Below, in pieces: positions 18,209 to 26,778 of a stretch of DNA of 64,000 nt. The stretch lies in assembly GCF_036017915.1 (NCBI RefSeq), contig NZ_CP107929.1, forward strand, positions 5,212,001 to 5,276,000, in the 5' to 3' direction. The translations under genes were made by a program, and so were the position numbers. The DNA is from Micromonospora sp. NBC_00421 (lineage in GTDB: Bacteria > Actinomycetota > Actinomycetes > Mycobacteriales > Micromonosporaceae). Position 1 is the stretch's first letter, and the number at the start of each line of letters is the position of its first letter. Below the pieces are notes generated by a model. That model made no database searches. It was not told the origin of the DNA and worked only from the letters and a program-made list of their open reading frames with translations.

Positions 18209-20116
18209 ATGGCAGGAGCAGCAGCGGAACAGCGCCGGCTCGCCACCGTCGTGGAGAGCTGGCGGGAACGGCCCGTCCTCGTCGTCGGCGACGCCATGCT
18301 CGACGAGTGGCGGTTCGCCGAGTCGGAGCGGCTGTGCCGGGAGGCGCCCGCGCCGATTCTCACCCTTCGTCGACGGATCACCGCCGCCGGTGGGGCCGCG
18401 AACACCGCAGTCAACGTCGCCACCCTCGGCGGTCGGGCCCTGCTCGTCGCCCCGGTCGGCGCGGACGTGGCCGGCGACGAACTGCACGACTGCCTGGACC
18501 GGGCCGGAGTCTGGGACCGTACCGTCGGCGAGCCGCACCGGCCGACCCCGGTGAAGCGCCGGATGCTGGCGGGCAACCAGATCCTGCTCCGGGAGGACTC
18601 CGGCGACCCGGACGAACCACTCGACGACGACGGCGTCGCCCGGCTGCTCACCGCCCTGGGCTGCGCCACCGAGGAGCTGCGGGCGGCGGCCGGTGGGGCC
18701 GCGCCCACCCTGGTGGTCTGCGACTACGGCCTGGGCGCACTGCCCACGCCGGTGCGCGCCTGGCTGGTCGCCCACCGGCACCGGTACGCCACAGTCGCCC
18801 TGGACGCCCACGACCTGGCCGACTGGCGGGGGTTGAACCCGACTGTGGTCACCCCCAGCTTCGCCGAGGCGACCCGGCTGCTGGCCAGGGCCGCCGCCGG
18901 CTTCGGCACTCCGCCCGCCCCGACCCGTACCGGCAGCACCGGCCTGCACCTGGACCACCCACCGAACGACCCGGCGGACGGGCCGTCGGAGCTGGTCGTC
19001 GGCACCGCCCCGGGCGGGGTCGGCCAGGCCCCGGTCGGCCCGACCGGTGAACCGACCCCAGGCGAGGGCCGGGTCGCGATGACCGGCGACGGGCTGAGCG
19101 TGACCGGGGCCGGGGTGACCGTCAACGCCACCGTCGGCGAGGGCGTCGACCGGGCCGAGCTGGCCCAGGCGCGGCTGGCCGAGTTGCGTGCGCACACCGG
19201 CGCGGACGTGGTGGCGGTGACCCTGGACACCGAGGGCGCCATCGTCGGCGGCGCGGACGGGGCGCCCCGGCGCAGCCACAGCACCCCTGTCCCGGCCAGT
19301 CACGCCGTCGGCGCGGGGGACGCCTACCTGGCGGCGATGACCCTCGCGCTGGCCGCCGAGGCGTCGCTGCCGACCGCCGCCCAACTGGCCCAACTGGCCG
19401 CCACCATCACCGTCTCCGACACCGGCACCTGTGTATGCCGCCGGGAGGACCTGCTCGACGCGCTCGGCGACACACCCGACGGCACCGCCCACCCGACGCT
19501 TGTCGGCACCGGCGAGCTGGACGCCATCGTCGCCGACCACCGACGGGCCGGCCGGTCGGTGGTCTTCACCAACGGCTGCTTCGACGTGCTGCACCCCGGT
19601 CACGTGCGTTACCTGGAACAGGCCCGGGCCCTCGGCGACCTGCTGGTGGTCGCGGTCAACTCCGACTCCAGCGTCCGCCGGCTCAAGGGACCCGACCGGC
19701 CGGTCAACCCGGTCGAGGACCGGATCACCCTGCTCGCCGCGCTGTCCTGCGTGGACCACGTGGTGGTCTTCGAGGACGACTCTCCGGTCGACCTGATCGA
19801 GGCGGTCCGACCCGACGTGTACGTCAAGGGCGGCGACTACCCGCCGGAGATGGTCCCGGAGGCCCCGTTGGTACGCCGGCTCGGCGGTCAGGTGCGCACC
19901 CTCGGCTACGTGCCGGACCGGTCCACCTCGGCGATCATCGATCGGATCCGCGCCCAGACCACCGGCCCCGCCGCCACCCGGACCACCACCACCGCCGCGC
20001 CGGCCGACCGGGTCGAGGCGACGCGCGGTGCCGCCGATCCCCCGGCGGCACCCGACCCGGGTACGACGACGGCGCACCCGACCCCGACCGCGCAGAGCTC
20101 GGGTAGGCCCCGGTGA
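18209..20116 (+). CDS. hldE: Bifunctional heptose-7-phosphate kinase / heptose-1-phosphate adenylyltransferase
   Basis: 635 aa from ATG 18209; a GTG at 18203 is better spaced from GGGGGA and is equally possible. The N-terminal half is a PfkB kinase (AGGAANTAVNVATLGG; catalytic GAGDAYLAAMTLA). The C-terminal ~180 residues are a nucleotidyltransferase with TNGCFDVLHPGHVRYL carrying the HxGH site. Together they make ADP-heptose from sedoheptulose-derived heptose 7-phosphate. An unusual ~90-residue Gly/Pro/Thr-rich insert (about 230-320) splits the kinase, and a Thr/Pro-rich tail ends the protein. The stop overlaps the GT2 start by 4 nt, implying use in glycan assembly. Confidence 0.9.
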   Translation: MAGAAAEQRRLATVVESWRERPVLVVGDAMLDEWRFAESERLCREAPAPILTLRRRITAAGGAANTAVNVATLGGRALLVAPVGADVAGDELHDCLDRAGVWDRTVGEPHRPTPVKRRMLAGNQILLREDSGDPDEPLDDDGVARLLTALGCATEELRAAAGGAAPTLVVCDYGLGALPTPVRAWLVAHRHRYATVALDAHDLADWRGLNPTVVTPSFAEATRLLARAAAGFGTPPAPTRTGSTGLHLDHPPNDPADGPSELVVGTAPGGVGQAPVGPTGEPTPGEGRVAMTGDGLSVTGAGVTVNATVGEGVDRAELAQARLAELRAHTGADVVAVTLDTEGAIVGGADGAPRRSHSTPVPASHAVGAGDAYLAAMTLALAAEASLPTAAQLAQLAATITVSDTGTCVCRREDLLDALGDTPDGTAHPTLVGTGELDAIVADHRRAGRSVVFTNGCFDVLHPGHVRYLEQARALGDLLVVAVNSDSSVRRLKGPDRPVNPVEDRITLLAALSCVDHVVVFEDDSPVDLIEAVRPDVYVKGGDYPPEMVPEAPLVRRLGGQVRTLGYVPDRSTSAIIDRIRAQTTGPAATRTTTTAAPADRVEATRGAADPPAAPDPGTTTAHPTPTAQSSGRPR

Positions 20117-20985
20117 ACCGACCGCTCGACCCCGGCACGACCGGGGAGTTCCGCCGACCCCGCCGGCTCGACGTGCTGATCCCCACCCGCAACCGGCCGG
20201 CCGAGCTGGCGGTCACCCTGGCCGGGCTGGCCGCCCAGGCCGGGGTGCCCGACTTCGGGGTGGTGGTCAGCGACCAGTCCGACGGCGACCCGGCATACGC
20301 GCACCCGGCGGTGGCCACCATGGTCCGGGCGTTACGCCACCAGGGGCACCCGGTGCTGCTCACCCGCCGGCTGCCCCGACGCGGGCTGGCCGAACACCGG
20401 GCGTACCTGCTGGACCGGTCGGTGGCCCGGTACGTGCTCTGCCTCGACGACGACGTCTGGCTGGAACCGGGCACCCTAAGCCGGCTGGTGACCGCGATCG
20501 GGGAGCTGGGCTGCGGGTTCGTCGGCAACGCGGTGCACGGCCTGTCCTACGTCGACGACGTCCGCCCCGAGACGCACGGGCACTACGAGGAGTGGGACGG
20601 GCCGGTCGTCCCGGAACTGGTCCGCCCGGACACCCCGCAGTGGGACCGGGCGGCCATCCACCCGGCCGCGAACCTGCTGCACGTACAGCGGAAGCTGGAC
20701 CTGCCGCCAGGAGCGTGGCGGGCGTACAAGGTCTCCTGGATCGGCGGGTGTGTGCTCTACGACCGGGCGGCGCTTGTCGATTCGGGCGGCTTCGAGTTCT
20801 GGCGGCGGGTGCCGGCGGACCACCAGGGCGAGGACGTCGCCGCCCAGCTCGCCGTGCTGGCCCGGTACGGCGGCGCGGGCGTGCTGCCCAGCGGCGCGTA
20901 CCACCTGGAGTCGCCGACCACTGTCACCGAGCGTGCCGTCGAGGCGTGGGAGGTAGTCGCCGCCGACACCCCCCAGCCGGCCTGA
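20113..20985 (+). CDS. Family 2 glycosyltransferase
   Basis: 290 aa from GTG overlapping the hldE stop. GT-A fold signs: LDVLIPTRNRPAELAVTL at the N-terminus, VVSDQSDGDP, the metal-binding YVLCLDDDVWLEP, and GEDVAAQLAVLARYGG near the end. There is no membrane helix, so it is cytosolic. The translational coupling to HldE suggests it works on a heptose-containing glycan, with the heptosyltransferase encoded on the opposite strand nearby; acceptor and donor are not deducible. Confidence 0.85.
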   Translation: MNRPLDPGTTGEFRRPRRLDVLIPTRNRPAELAVTLAGLAAQAGVPDFGVVVSDQSDGDPAYAHPAVATMVRALRHQGHPVLLTRRLPRRGLAEHRAYLLDRSVARYVLCLDDDVWLEPGTLSRLVTAIGELGCGFVGNAVHGLSYVDDVRPETHGHYEEWDGPVVPELVRPDTPQWDRAAIHPAANLLHVQRKLDLPPGAWRAYKVSWIGGCVLYDRAALVDSGGFEFWRRVPADHQGEDVAAQLAVLARYGGAGVLPSGAYHLESPTTVTERAVEAWEVVAADTPQPA

Positions 20986-21039
20986 GCCGCGCCAGCCCGC
21001 TGCCGGGCGGGCCGTCCACCGGGACGGTGCGCTCGACCG

Positions 21040-22248
21040 TCAGCCGGTGCCGGCAGCGCCCGGCCCGGGGCGGAGCAGGTCGGTGGCGGCTTCCAGCACC
21101 TCCGCCACCGGCACGTCGGCGACGAACGAGTCCCGGTGCGGGCAGTTGCCGTCGCCGGGTCGGTGCGGATAGATCCCCGGCGTGCAGTCGACCCCGCAGA
21201 CCGGGCAGTGCGTCGTCCAGGCGGCGATCGGCCGGTGCCGGGCGCGCAGCGGCGTCGCCCCGTTGATCATGTTGCCGACCCAGTAGACGCCCACCGTCGG
21301 GGTGCCCACCGCCCCGGCCAGGTGCAACGGGCCGGTGTCGTTGGAGACCACCAGACCGCAGCCGGCGTACGCGGCGGCCAGCCCGCCGAGGCCGAGCGTG
21401 CCGACCTGCGGCCGGACCGGCACCCCGGCCGCCGCGACCACCTCGTCCACCACCTCCCGCTCGGCGGGGGTGCCGGTGACCAGCACCTCGTACCCGTCGC
21501 CGTGCAGGGCCCTGGCCACCTCGGCGAACCGGCGCGCCGGCCAGCGCCGCCGGGTGTCGCTCGCCCCGGGGTGCAGCGCCACCCGGGGCCGCGCCGGCTC
21601 GCCCAGCACTGCCCGCGCCTGCGCCCGGTCCGCGTCGGTCACCGCAAGCGTCGGTACGACGGTGACGGCGGCCGCCCCGACCAGGGCCACCACCTCCAGG
21701 TAGCGGATCACCTCGGGCTGGTAGTAGACGTAGCGGAGCCAGCGGTCCAGCGGTGGGGCGTCCTCGGCGCGCAGCCCGGCGGTGACCCGGGCCCCCAGCC
21801 TGCTCATGATCGGGTTCGAGTTGGCCCCGCCCCCGTGCATCTGCAATGCCAGGTCGTAGCCCTCCCGGGCGGCGTCGGCGAGGAAGTCGTCGAGCGACCC
21901 CGTTGTCTCGTCGGGGCCGGGCTCGCGGATGCCGGGGGCCGGCGGGACGACGAGCACCCGGTCGACCGGGCCGGGCCGGCCCTGCCACAGCGCCGCGTGC
22001 CAGGGCGCCCCGAACAGCACGATCTCCGCCGTCGGGTAGGCCGCCCGCAGCGACTCCAGGGCGGGCAGCAGGAAGACGAGGTCGCCGAGCGCGTTGGCCC
22101 GCAGCACCGCGATCCGGGCCACGTCGGGCACCCGCTCACCCACCGGTCCGCCCAGGGCGGGGCTGGCCACCGGTCGGCTCAGGACCGGGCTCACCACCGG
22201 GCCGCCCGGGATCGGGCTCACCACGGACTCGGTCGGGGTCGGGCTCAC
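21040..22248 (-). CDS. Family 9 glycosyltransferase (heptosyltransferase-like)
   Basis: About 402 aa if started at GTG 22248; several in-frame GTGs lie in a repeat so the start is uncertain. The core begins RIAVLRANALGDLVFLLPAL, continues with LHPGASDTRRRWP and ends with VSNDTGPLHLAGAVGTP, all hallmarks of ADP-heptose:glycan heptosyltransferases. The C-terminal region has a CPVCGVDC cluster. It follows the Hsp20 gene on the same strand and converges on the HldE/GT2 operon. The first ~36 residues are four 9-residue repeats of low complexity. Confidence 0.85.
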   Translation of the reverse strand: MSPTPTESVVSPIPGGPVVSPVLSRPVASPALGGPVGERVPDVARIAVLRANALGDLVFLLPALESLRAAYPTAEIVLFGAPWHAALWQGRPGPVDRVLVVPPAPGIREPGPDETTGSLDDFLADAAREGYDLALQMHGGGANSNPIMSRLGARVTAGLRAEDAPPLDRWLRYVYYQPEVIRYLEVVALVGAAAVTVVPTLAVTDADRAQARAVLGEPARPRVALHPGASDTRRRWPARRFAEVARALHGDGYEVLVTGTPAEREVVDEVVAAAGVPVRPQVGTLGLGGLAAAYAGCGLVVSNDTGPLHLAGAVGTPTVGVYWVGNMINGATPLRARHRPIAAWTTHCPVCGVDCTPGIYPHRPGDGNCPHRDSFVADVPVAEVLEAATDLLRPGPGAAGTG

Positions 22249-22251
22249 CAC
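22144..22251 (-). repeat. Four 27-bp tandem repeats at the GT9 start
   Basis: Read on the minus strand, four in-frame 27-bp units encode VVSPTPTES, VVSPIPGGP, VVSPVLSRP and VASPALGGP. Each offers a possible GTG start, so repeat number could change both protein length and the start context. Confidence 0.8.
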
Positions 22252-22259
22252 CGGGCCAC

Positions 22260-22799
22260 CTACGGCTGGTCGAGGGGGTCGACGGTGGTGCCGGGGTGGT
22301 GCAGCTCCCGGTCGGCCGCCGGGTCCACGCCGCTGGGCGTACCGCTGCGGGTCGGGCCGGGCGGGTAGCCGGTGCGGCCGACGGTGATGGTGCGGGGCGT
22401 GGGCCGGGCCGCCCGGGGCAGGTGGACCCGGAGCAGGCCGTGGTCCATCACCGCGTCGATGGCCCCGGGGTCCACCCGGGACGGCAGGTCCACCCGGTAC
22501 TCGAAGCCACGGGTCTCGACACCGCCGGGAATGCCCTGGTCGGCGTTGACCTCGGCCTCCGACCGGGCCCGGACGCAGAGCTCCCGGTCGGCCAACTCGA
22601 CGGCGACCTCCTCCGGTGCCACCCCGGGCAGCCGGACGACCACCTCCCAGCCGTCGGCGACCTCGGTCAACTCGACGTCCGGCGAGGCGCCCCGGCCACC
22701 GACCAGACGGCTCAACTCGGCACGCAACGACTGGAGCTCGCCCATCGGGTCCCAGCCCTGCTGGCGGCTGCGCCACCCCCGGCCCGGCTGATCGGTCAT
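22260..22799 (-). CDS. Hsp20/alpha-crystallin family small heat-shock protein
   Basis: 179 aa. The alpha-crystallin domain spans about residues 37-130, with VELTEVADGWEVVVRLPGV at its start and the closing HGLLRVHLPRA, the GxLxxxxP-type end motif. The C-terminal tail is long and Pro/Gly-rich rather than a short IXI tail. The start ATG overlaps the stop of the upstream DUF2231 gene (ATGA), so both are co-translated. Small Hsps hold unfolding proteins under stress. Confidence 0.88.
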   Translation of the reverse strand: MTDQPGRGWRSRQQGWDPMGELQSLRAELSRLVGGRGASPDVELTEVADGWEVVVRLPGVAPEEVAVELADRELCVRARSEAEVNADQGIPGGVETRGFEYRVDLPSRVDPGAIDAVMDHGLLRVHLPRAARPTPRTITVGRTGYPPGPTRSGTPSGVDPAADRELHHPGTTVDPLDQP

Positions 22800-23302
22800 C
22801 GCACCTCTCCCACCGGTCGGCGGGCCGCAACGGGCCGCAGTGAGCTGGGGGCGTCCAGGCCGGCATCCCGGTCGACCCCGACGCCCAGCCGGTCGACAAG
22901 TTCCCCACCGAGCCAGGCGCTGATGCCGAGAATCGCCACGCCGACCACCTCGATGGCGATCAGCGCGCCGCCGGCCGCCCGGGAGTCGGCGTTCAACCGG
23001 ACCGCCCAGACGGCGGCGAAGAGCAGGATCACCGCGACGTTCGCCGCCGCGTGGGTCAGCGCCACCCGCTTGGCCCGGGTGCCGGACGGGATGGCCAGCA
23101 GGTCGAACGCGCCGGCCGCCGCGGCCAACAGGCCACCGACCAGACCGACGGTGATGTTCCAGTACGCCACCTCGGCGAGGAAGTCGGGGCCGCCGACGGT
23201 GTCCACGACGTCGAAGAGGGTGCCGGTGACAAGCAGCGCGACCGGGAACATCACAAGCATCGGGTGTACCGGGTGCCCGAGCACCTTCAGTCGGCTCTCC
23301 AT
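22796..23302 (-). CDS. DUF2231 membrane protein
   Basis: 168 aa from ATG 23302; the longer reading to 23377 is rejected because it lacks a ribosome site. The N-terminal LKVLGHPVHPMLVMFPVAL is the DUF2231 signature, followed by about four hydrophobic helices (to residue 135). The biochemical role of the family is not established. It overlaps the Hsp20 gene by 4 nt and diverges from the PPOX flavoprotein gene. Confidence 0.85.
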   Translation of the reverse strand: MESRLKVLGHPVHPMLVMFPVALLVTGTLFDVVDTVGGPDFLAEVAYWNITVGLVGGLLAAAAGAFDLLAIPSGTRAKRVALTHAAANVAVILLFAAVWAVRLNADSRAAGGALIAIEVVGVAILGISAWLGGELVDRLGVGVDRDAGLDAPSSLRPVAARRPVGEVR

Positions 23303-23451
23303 GACGGCCCTCCACTGCTTCGTCCGGGGGCAGGGTGAGCCGCACCCGCCGTCGCCGGGGGCAAACCCGCTCGCCACGCCCGCCTAGGCTGACGGACGGC
23401 GGTCGGTGTGCCACCGTCCGCCACCGGGACCAACGGACGGGGGAGGCGGAC

Positions 23452-24072
23452 GTGACGGTGGAGATCACCTCGCACGAGGAGTTACGCGCCCTGCTGGGGG
23501 CGCCGATGCCCCGGGCAGCGGTCAAGGAACGTGCCGTGCTGCACGAGCGGGACCGGCAGTGGTTGGCCGCCTCGCCGTTCTGCCTGGTCGCCACGGCCGG
23601 TGCGGACGGTAGCTGCGACGTGTCCCCCAAGGGCGACCCGGCCGGCTTCGCGCTGGTGCTGGACGACCGGACGATCGCCATCCCGGAGCGGCCGGGCAAC
23701 CGGCGGGCCGACGGCTACCGCAACATCCTCGACAACCCGCACGTCGGGCTGATCTTCCTGATCCCGGGCCGGACCGACACCCTGCGCATCAACGGCCGGG
23801 CGAAGCTGGTCCGCGACGCGCCCTACTTCGACGACATGCTGGTCCAGGGGCACCGGCCGGTGCTCGCCGTCGAGGTGGTCGTCGCGCAGGTCTTCTACCA
23901 CTGCGCGAAGGCGTTCCTCCGCTCCGAGCTGTGGCGACCGGAGACCTGGCAGCCGGACGTGCTGCCGTCCCGGGCCCGGCTGATCAAGGAGGTGGAGGCA
24001 CCACCGGAGAGCCTGACCGACCTGGAGCACTACTACGGCCCGGCGTACGCGGACAAGCTCTACCGGGGCTGA
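23452..24072 (+). CDS. FMN-dependent PPOX-type flavoprotein (pyridoxamine 5'-phosphate oxidase-like)
   Basis: 206 aa from GTG 23452 following GGGAGGCGGA; the upstream in-frame extension is not coding. The split-barrel region has FCLVATAGADGSCDVSPKGD, IAIPERPGNRRADGYRNIL and VGLIFLIPGRTDTLRINGRA, as in the MSMEG_1061-like subgroup that binds FMN or F420. The substrate is unknown. It is monocistronic and converges with the HAD gene 30 nt away. Confidence 0.85.
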   Translation: MTVEITSHEELRALLGAPMPRAAVKERAVLHERDRQWLAASPFCLVATAGADGSCDVSPKGDPAGFALVLDDRTIAIPERPGNRRADGYRNILDNPHVGLIFLIPGRTDTLRINGRAKLVRDAPYFDDMLVQGHRPVLAVEVVVAQVFYHCAKAFLRSELWRPETWQPDVLPSRARLIKEVEAPPESLTDLEHYYGPAYADKLYRG

Positions 24073-24102
24073 CCGCCGGGGCGGCCCGGCCCGGTCGGCG
24101 GG

Positions 24103-24690
24103 TCAGCGGTCCCAGGGCGGCGGTACGCGGACCGAGGCCATGCCCGCCGCCGTCGCCGCCGCGACACCCAGGTCGGTGTCCTCGAAGACCAGGCAGTGCT
24201 CCGGCGGTACGTCGAGCAGCCGGGCCGCCATCAGGTAGCACTCCGGGTCCGGCTTGGCCCGCGCGTAGTCCTCGGCGCAGACCAGCACGTCGAACCGGTC
24301 GAGCAGGCCGAGCGCGGTGAGCGAGGCGGTCACCGACTCGCGGGTGCTGCCGGAGACCACGGCGAACGGCACCTGCCGGTGCGCCTGCTCGATGTGCGCC
24401 AGCACCCCGGGTACGGCGGTGAGCTGCGGCAGGAAACTCTGGTAGGCGTCCTCCCGGCGACGGGCCACCACGTCGACCGGCATGGCCAGCCCGTGCCGCG
24501 CGTTGAGGTCGACGACGATGTCGGCCACCGGGCGGCCACCCCAGGCGTAGAAGAGGTCCTCGGGCAGGTCGCAGCCCCACTCGTCGAGCGCCGCCCGCCA
24601 GGCCAGATGGTGCACCGGCATGGAGTCGACGATGGTGCCGTCGCAGTCGAACAGGTAGGCCCGGAAGTCACCGGGCGGCAGGGGCAGCAC
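24103..24690 (-). CDS. HAD-superfamily hydrolase, beta-phosphoglucomutase-like
   Basis: 195 aa from GTG. Motif I is YLFDCDGTIVDSMPVHHLAW, motif II VVSGSTRESV, the Lys motif RAKPDPECY and motif IV FEDTDLGVAAA. The HHLAW after motif I and the cap resemble YqaB/fructose-1-phosphatase and beta-phosphoglucomutase proteins. It lies 42 nt downstream of a TetR stump on the same strand. Confidence 0.85.
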   Translation of the reverse strand: MLPLPPGDFRAYLFDCDGTIVDSMPVHHLAWRAALDEWGCDLPEDLFYAWGGRPVADIVVDLNARHGLAMPVDVVARRREDAYQSFLPQLTAVPGVLAHIEQAHRQVPFAVVSGSTRESVTASLTALGLLDRFDVLVCAEDYARAKPDPECYLMAARLLDVPPEHCLVFEDTDLGVAAATAAGMASVRVPPPWDR

Positions 24691-24732
24691 CGGCCCAGGA
24701 TAGCCACGCTCGCCGGTCCCCGGGTGTGGTGG

Positions 24733-25032
24733 TCAGCGGCCGAGGAGGTCGTCGAGTTCGTCGTCGAACAGCAGGCCGGGATCGAACCCCATCCCGGTGA
24801 AGTGGCCGGCGAACTCCAGCGACAGGATGCCGTGCACCCGCGTCCAGAAGGCCAGCGCCTGGCGCAGCGCCGCGGCCGGCACCGTCGGGTCCGCGACCCA
24901 GTCGCGATGCTCGTCGAGATGGGCCTCGAACCGTCGCCCTGAGGGCACGACGTCGCGCCGACGGTACGCATCGACCACCGTCGCCATGATCTCGGCCGAG
25001 ATGGCGGTGGTGTCGTCGGGGGCACGAGGTCG
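24733..25032 (-). pseudogene. TetR regulator remnant, C-terminal ligand domain only
   Basis: The open part reads IMATVVDAYRRR at its start and ALAFWTRVHGILSLEFAGHF, then GLLFDDELDDLL at its end, typical of the C-terminal dimer/ligand domain of TetR regulators. The N-terminal helix-turn-helix (~100 residues) is absent: in frame upstream a TGA occurs at 25035-25033, and the sequence there belongs to a different gene read on the other strand. A translation from ATG 24987 (84 aa) is possible but could not bind DNA. Confidence 0.7.
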
Positions 25033-25103
25033 TCATCGTCGTCCTCGGCATCGCCCTCGCGGTCGCCTACCACGCCCTGCGCAGCCGCCGCAGCGTCCGG
25101 TAG
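25023..25103 (+). pseudogene. C-terminal stump of a membrane protein
   Basis: From 25023 the plus strand reads HEVVIVVLGIALAVAYHAL then RSRRSVR and a TAG stop at 25101. This is one hydrophobic helix followed by a basic tail, as at the end of an integral membrane protein. There is no start or upstream coding; it abuts the TetR remnant, so the two stumps mark a deletion or rearrangement junction near 25020. Confidence 0.45.
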
Positions 25104-25203
25104 CCGACGAGAGGCGAGAGGCCCTGGTCGGGGTGGGCGACCGGCAGCTCGCCGTAACGGGAAACCCGGCGACACCGATCCGCCGTTCCGGAATGCTGCC
25201 GCC

Positions 25204-25614
25204 ATGACCATCACCCGCGCCAACCCCGAAGGCCTGCACTCCACCCCGGGGTACCACCACGTCACAGTCGTTCCGGCCGGGCGTACCGCCCACCTCGCCG
25301 GACAGTGTCCGCTGGATGCCGACGGCACCCTGGTAGGGGCCGACGACGTCGACGCCCAGGTCGACCAGATCGCCAGGAACGCACTGGCCGCCCTCCGATC
25401 GGTGGGTGCCGGCCCGGAGCACGTCGTCCGTACCGTGATCTACGTGGTCAGCACCGATCAGGCCGTACTCGCCCAGGTCTGGCGACGCCTGCTGGCCTCG
25501 CCCCTCGCCGCCGCGTTCACGACCGCCAGCACCCTTCTCGGGGTGGCACAACTCGGCTTCACCGGGCAACTGGTCGAGGTGGACGTGACCGCGGCCCTTC
25601 CCGAGGTGCCCTGA
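25204..25614 (+). CDS. RidA-family protein (YjgF/UK114)
   Basis: 136 aa from ATG. It has the trimeric chorismate-mutase-like fold signs: AHLAGQCPLDADGTLVGADD, then QIARNALAALRSVGAGPEHV, VIYVVSTD and a C-terminal LVEVDVTAAL. Canonical RidA enzymes deaminate reactive enamine/imine intermediates; here the usual catalytic Arg region is changed (TGQLVEVDV where many RidAs have ALVEIEA preceded by an Arg), so it may be a Rid paralogue with a different role. A terminator follows. Confidence 0.85.
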   Translation: MTITRANPEGLHSTPGYHHVTVVPAGRTAHLAGQCPLDADGTLVGADDVDAQVDQIARNALAALRSVGAGPEHVVRTVIYVVSTDQAVLAQVWRRLLASPLAAAFTTASTLLGVAQLGFTGQLVEVDVTAALPEVP

Positions 25615-25655
25615 CGCACACCGCCGGCACCGCTGGTGGCGTGGCCTCGGAAACG

Positions 25656-25686
25656 GCGAAGCCCAGGCCGGTGACCTGGGCTTCGC
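25656..25686. terminator. Terminator between convergent genes
   Basis: 12-bp perfect arms (25656-25667, 25675-25686) with a 7-nt loop lie between the RidA-like gene and the minus-strand sigma-factor operon. Confidence 0.8.
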
Positions 25687-25693
25687 TACCGAT

Positions 25694-26191
25694 TCAGGAG
25701 GTGCAGAACGGTGCCGGCCGGGTGAGGCCAAGCTCCTTGCACTCCCATCCGGTGCCCTGTTCGTAGTACCGCCAACCTGTATCGATCGTGTAGTGGAACA
25801 GGTAGCGGACGTTGCCGCCGGCCGGGCGCTTCACGTCGGCTGCCGCCCAGGTCTCCGCGCACTGCACGGTGGTGGACGCGAACGACCAGTCCTGCGGCAG
25901 TTCGACCAGGTCCCCGAGGGTCTGGATCGATGGACAGTCGGGTGTTTCGGGACCGGTGGTGCCGGGGGCGGCCGCGGGTGGCGCCGACAGGTCGGACCGG
26001 TGGCTCACGGCGAAGGCGACGGTGCCGCCGATGGCGAACACCGCCGCTGCGGCTGCGGCACCGGTGGCGAGAGTCGCCCGCCGTTGCGACTGCCGCGACT
26101 TACGCAGGGACCGCTCGTACAGGTCGGCGCTGCCGCCGTACTCGCTCAGATCGGACATGGCCTGACGCAGCGGCCCGAGGTCGTCGGTCAT
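25694..26191 (-). CDS. Membrane partner of the ECF sigma factor with extracytoplasmic Cys domain
   Basis: 165 aa from the ATG overlapping the sigma-factor stop (ATGA). Residues 1-38 are a charged cytoplasmic segment, about 39-62 one membrane helix (ATLATGAAAAAAVFAIGG), then a Pro-rich linker and an outside domain (~85-165) with four cysteines in CPSIQTL, VQCAETW, WECKELG and PAPFC. The same domain occurs twice in the lipoprotein encoded just downstream of the sigma promoter side (26840-27541). Position and topology suggest an anti-sigma or sensor protein, although no zinc anti-sigma motif is present; this role is inference. Confidence 0.75.
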   Translation of the reverse strand: MTDDLGPLRQAMSDLSEYGGSADLYERSLRKSRQSQRRATLATGAAAAAAVFAIGGTVAFAVSHRSDLSAPPAAAPGTTGPETPDCPSIQTLGDLVELPQDWSFASTTVQCAETWAAADVKRPAGGNVRYLFHYTIDTGWRYYEQGTGWECKELGLTRPAPFCTS

Positions 26192-26709
26192 CAGGCCTCC
26201 TCCATCACGGCCGAGAGCAGCTCCGGCGCTATCTGCCGCATACGGGCCAGCGCCTTGCTGGTCTGACTCTTGATCGTGCCGACCGAACACTGCAACAGAA
26301 TCGCGGCCTCGGCCTCGCTGCGGTCCTCGAAGAAGCGGATCACCAGCACCGCGCGCTGCCGCTGGGTGAGTTGGGCGAGAGCCTGGTGCAGGGCGAGCTT
26401 GAGATCGGTACGGCGGGCGTGGTCACTGCCGGGCTGCGCCACGTCGGCCAACTCCCCGGGCAGGGACTCGGCCACCCTGCGACGCCGCCACCAGCTCACA
26501 TGCTGGTGGTACATCGCAGTACGGGTGTACGCCTCGAAGTGCCCCGGATCGTCCAGCCGCCGCCGGCCCCGATGGGTGCGGGCCAGCGCGTCCTGCACCA
26601 GGTCCTCGGCGAGGTGGCGGTCGCCGGTCAGCAGGAACGCCGTCCGGAGCAACGCCGGCGAGCGGGTCCGGACGAACTCCCGGAACTGATCGTCGATCGA
26701 CTCCGCCAT
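26191..26709 (-). CDS. ECF RNA polymerase sigma factor, SigE family
   Basis: 172 aa from ATG 26709. Region 2 contains LLRTAFLLTGDRHLAEDLVQDAL and region 4 LTQRQRAVLVIRFFEDRSEA followed by the helix-turn-helix VGTIKSQTSKALARMR. These are the marks of the SigE70 group common in Actinobacteria. It is translationally coupled to a one-helix membrane protein, the usual arrangement for a sigma factor held by a membrane sensor. The signal is not known; the shared cysteine domain points to something sensed outside the membrane. Confidence 0.9.
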   Translation of the reverse strand: MAESIDDQFREFVRTRSPALLRTAFLLTGDRHLAEDLVQDALARTHRGRRRLDDPGHFEAYTRTAMYHQHVSWWRRRRVAESLPGELADVAQPGSDHARRTDLKLALHQALAQLTQRQRAVLVIRFFEDRSEAEAAILLQCSVGTIKSQTSKALARMRQIAPELLSAVMEEA

Positions 26710-26778
26710 ACCCCGCTCGTGCCCCCCACCTAACGCACAGGTCGTCAGGGCGCGGCGACGTCGGTGCGCGGCCGGCTG

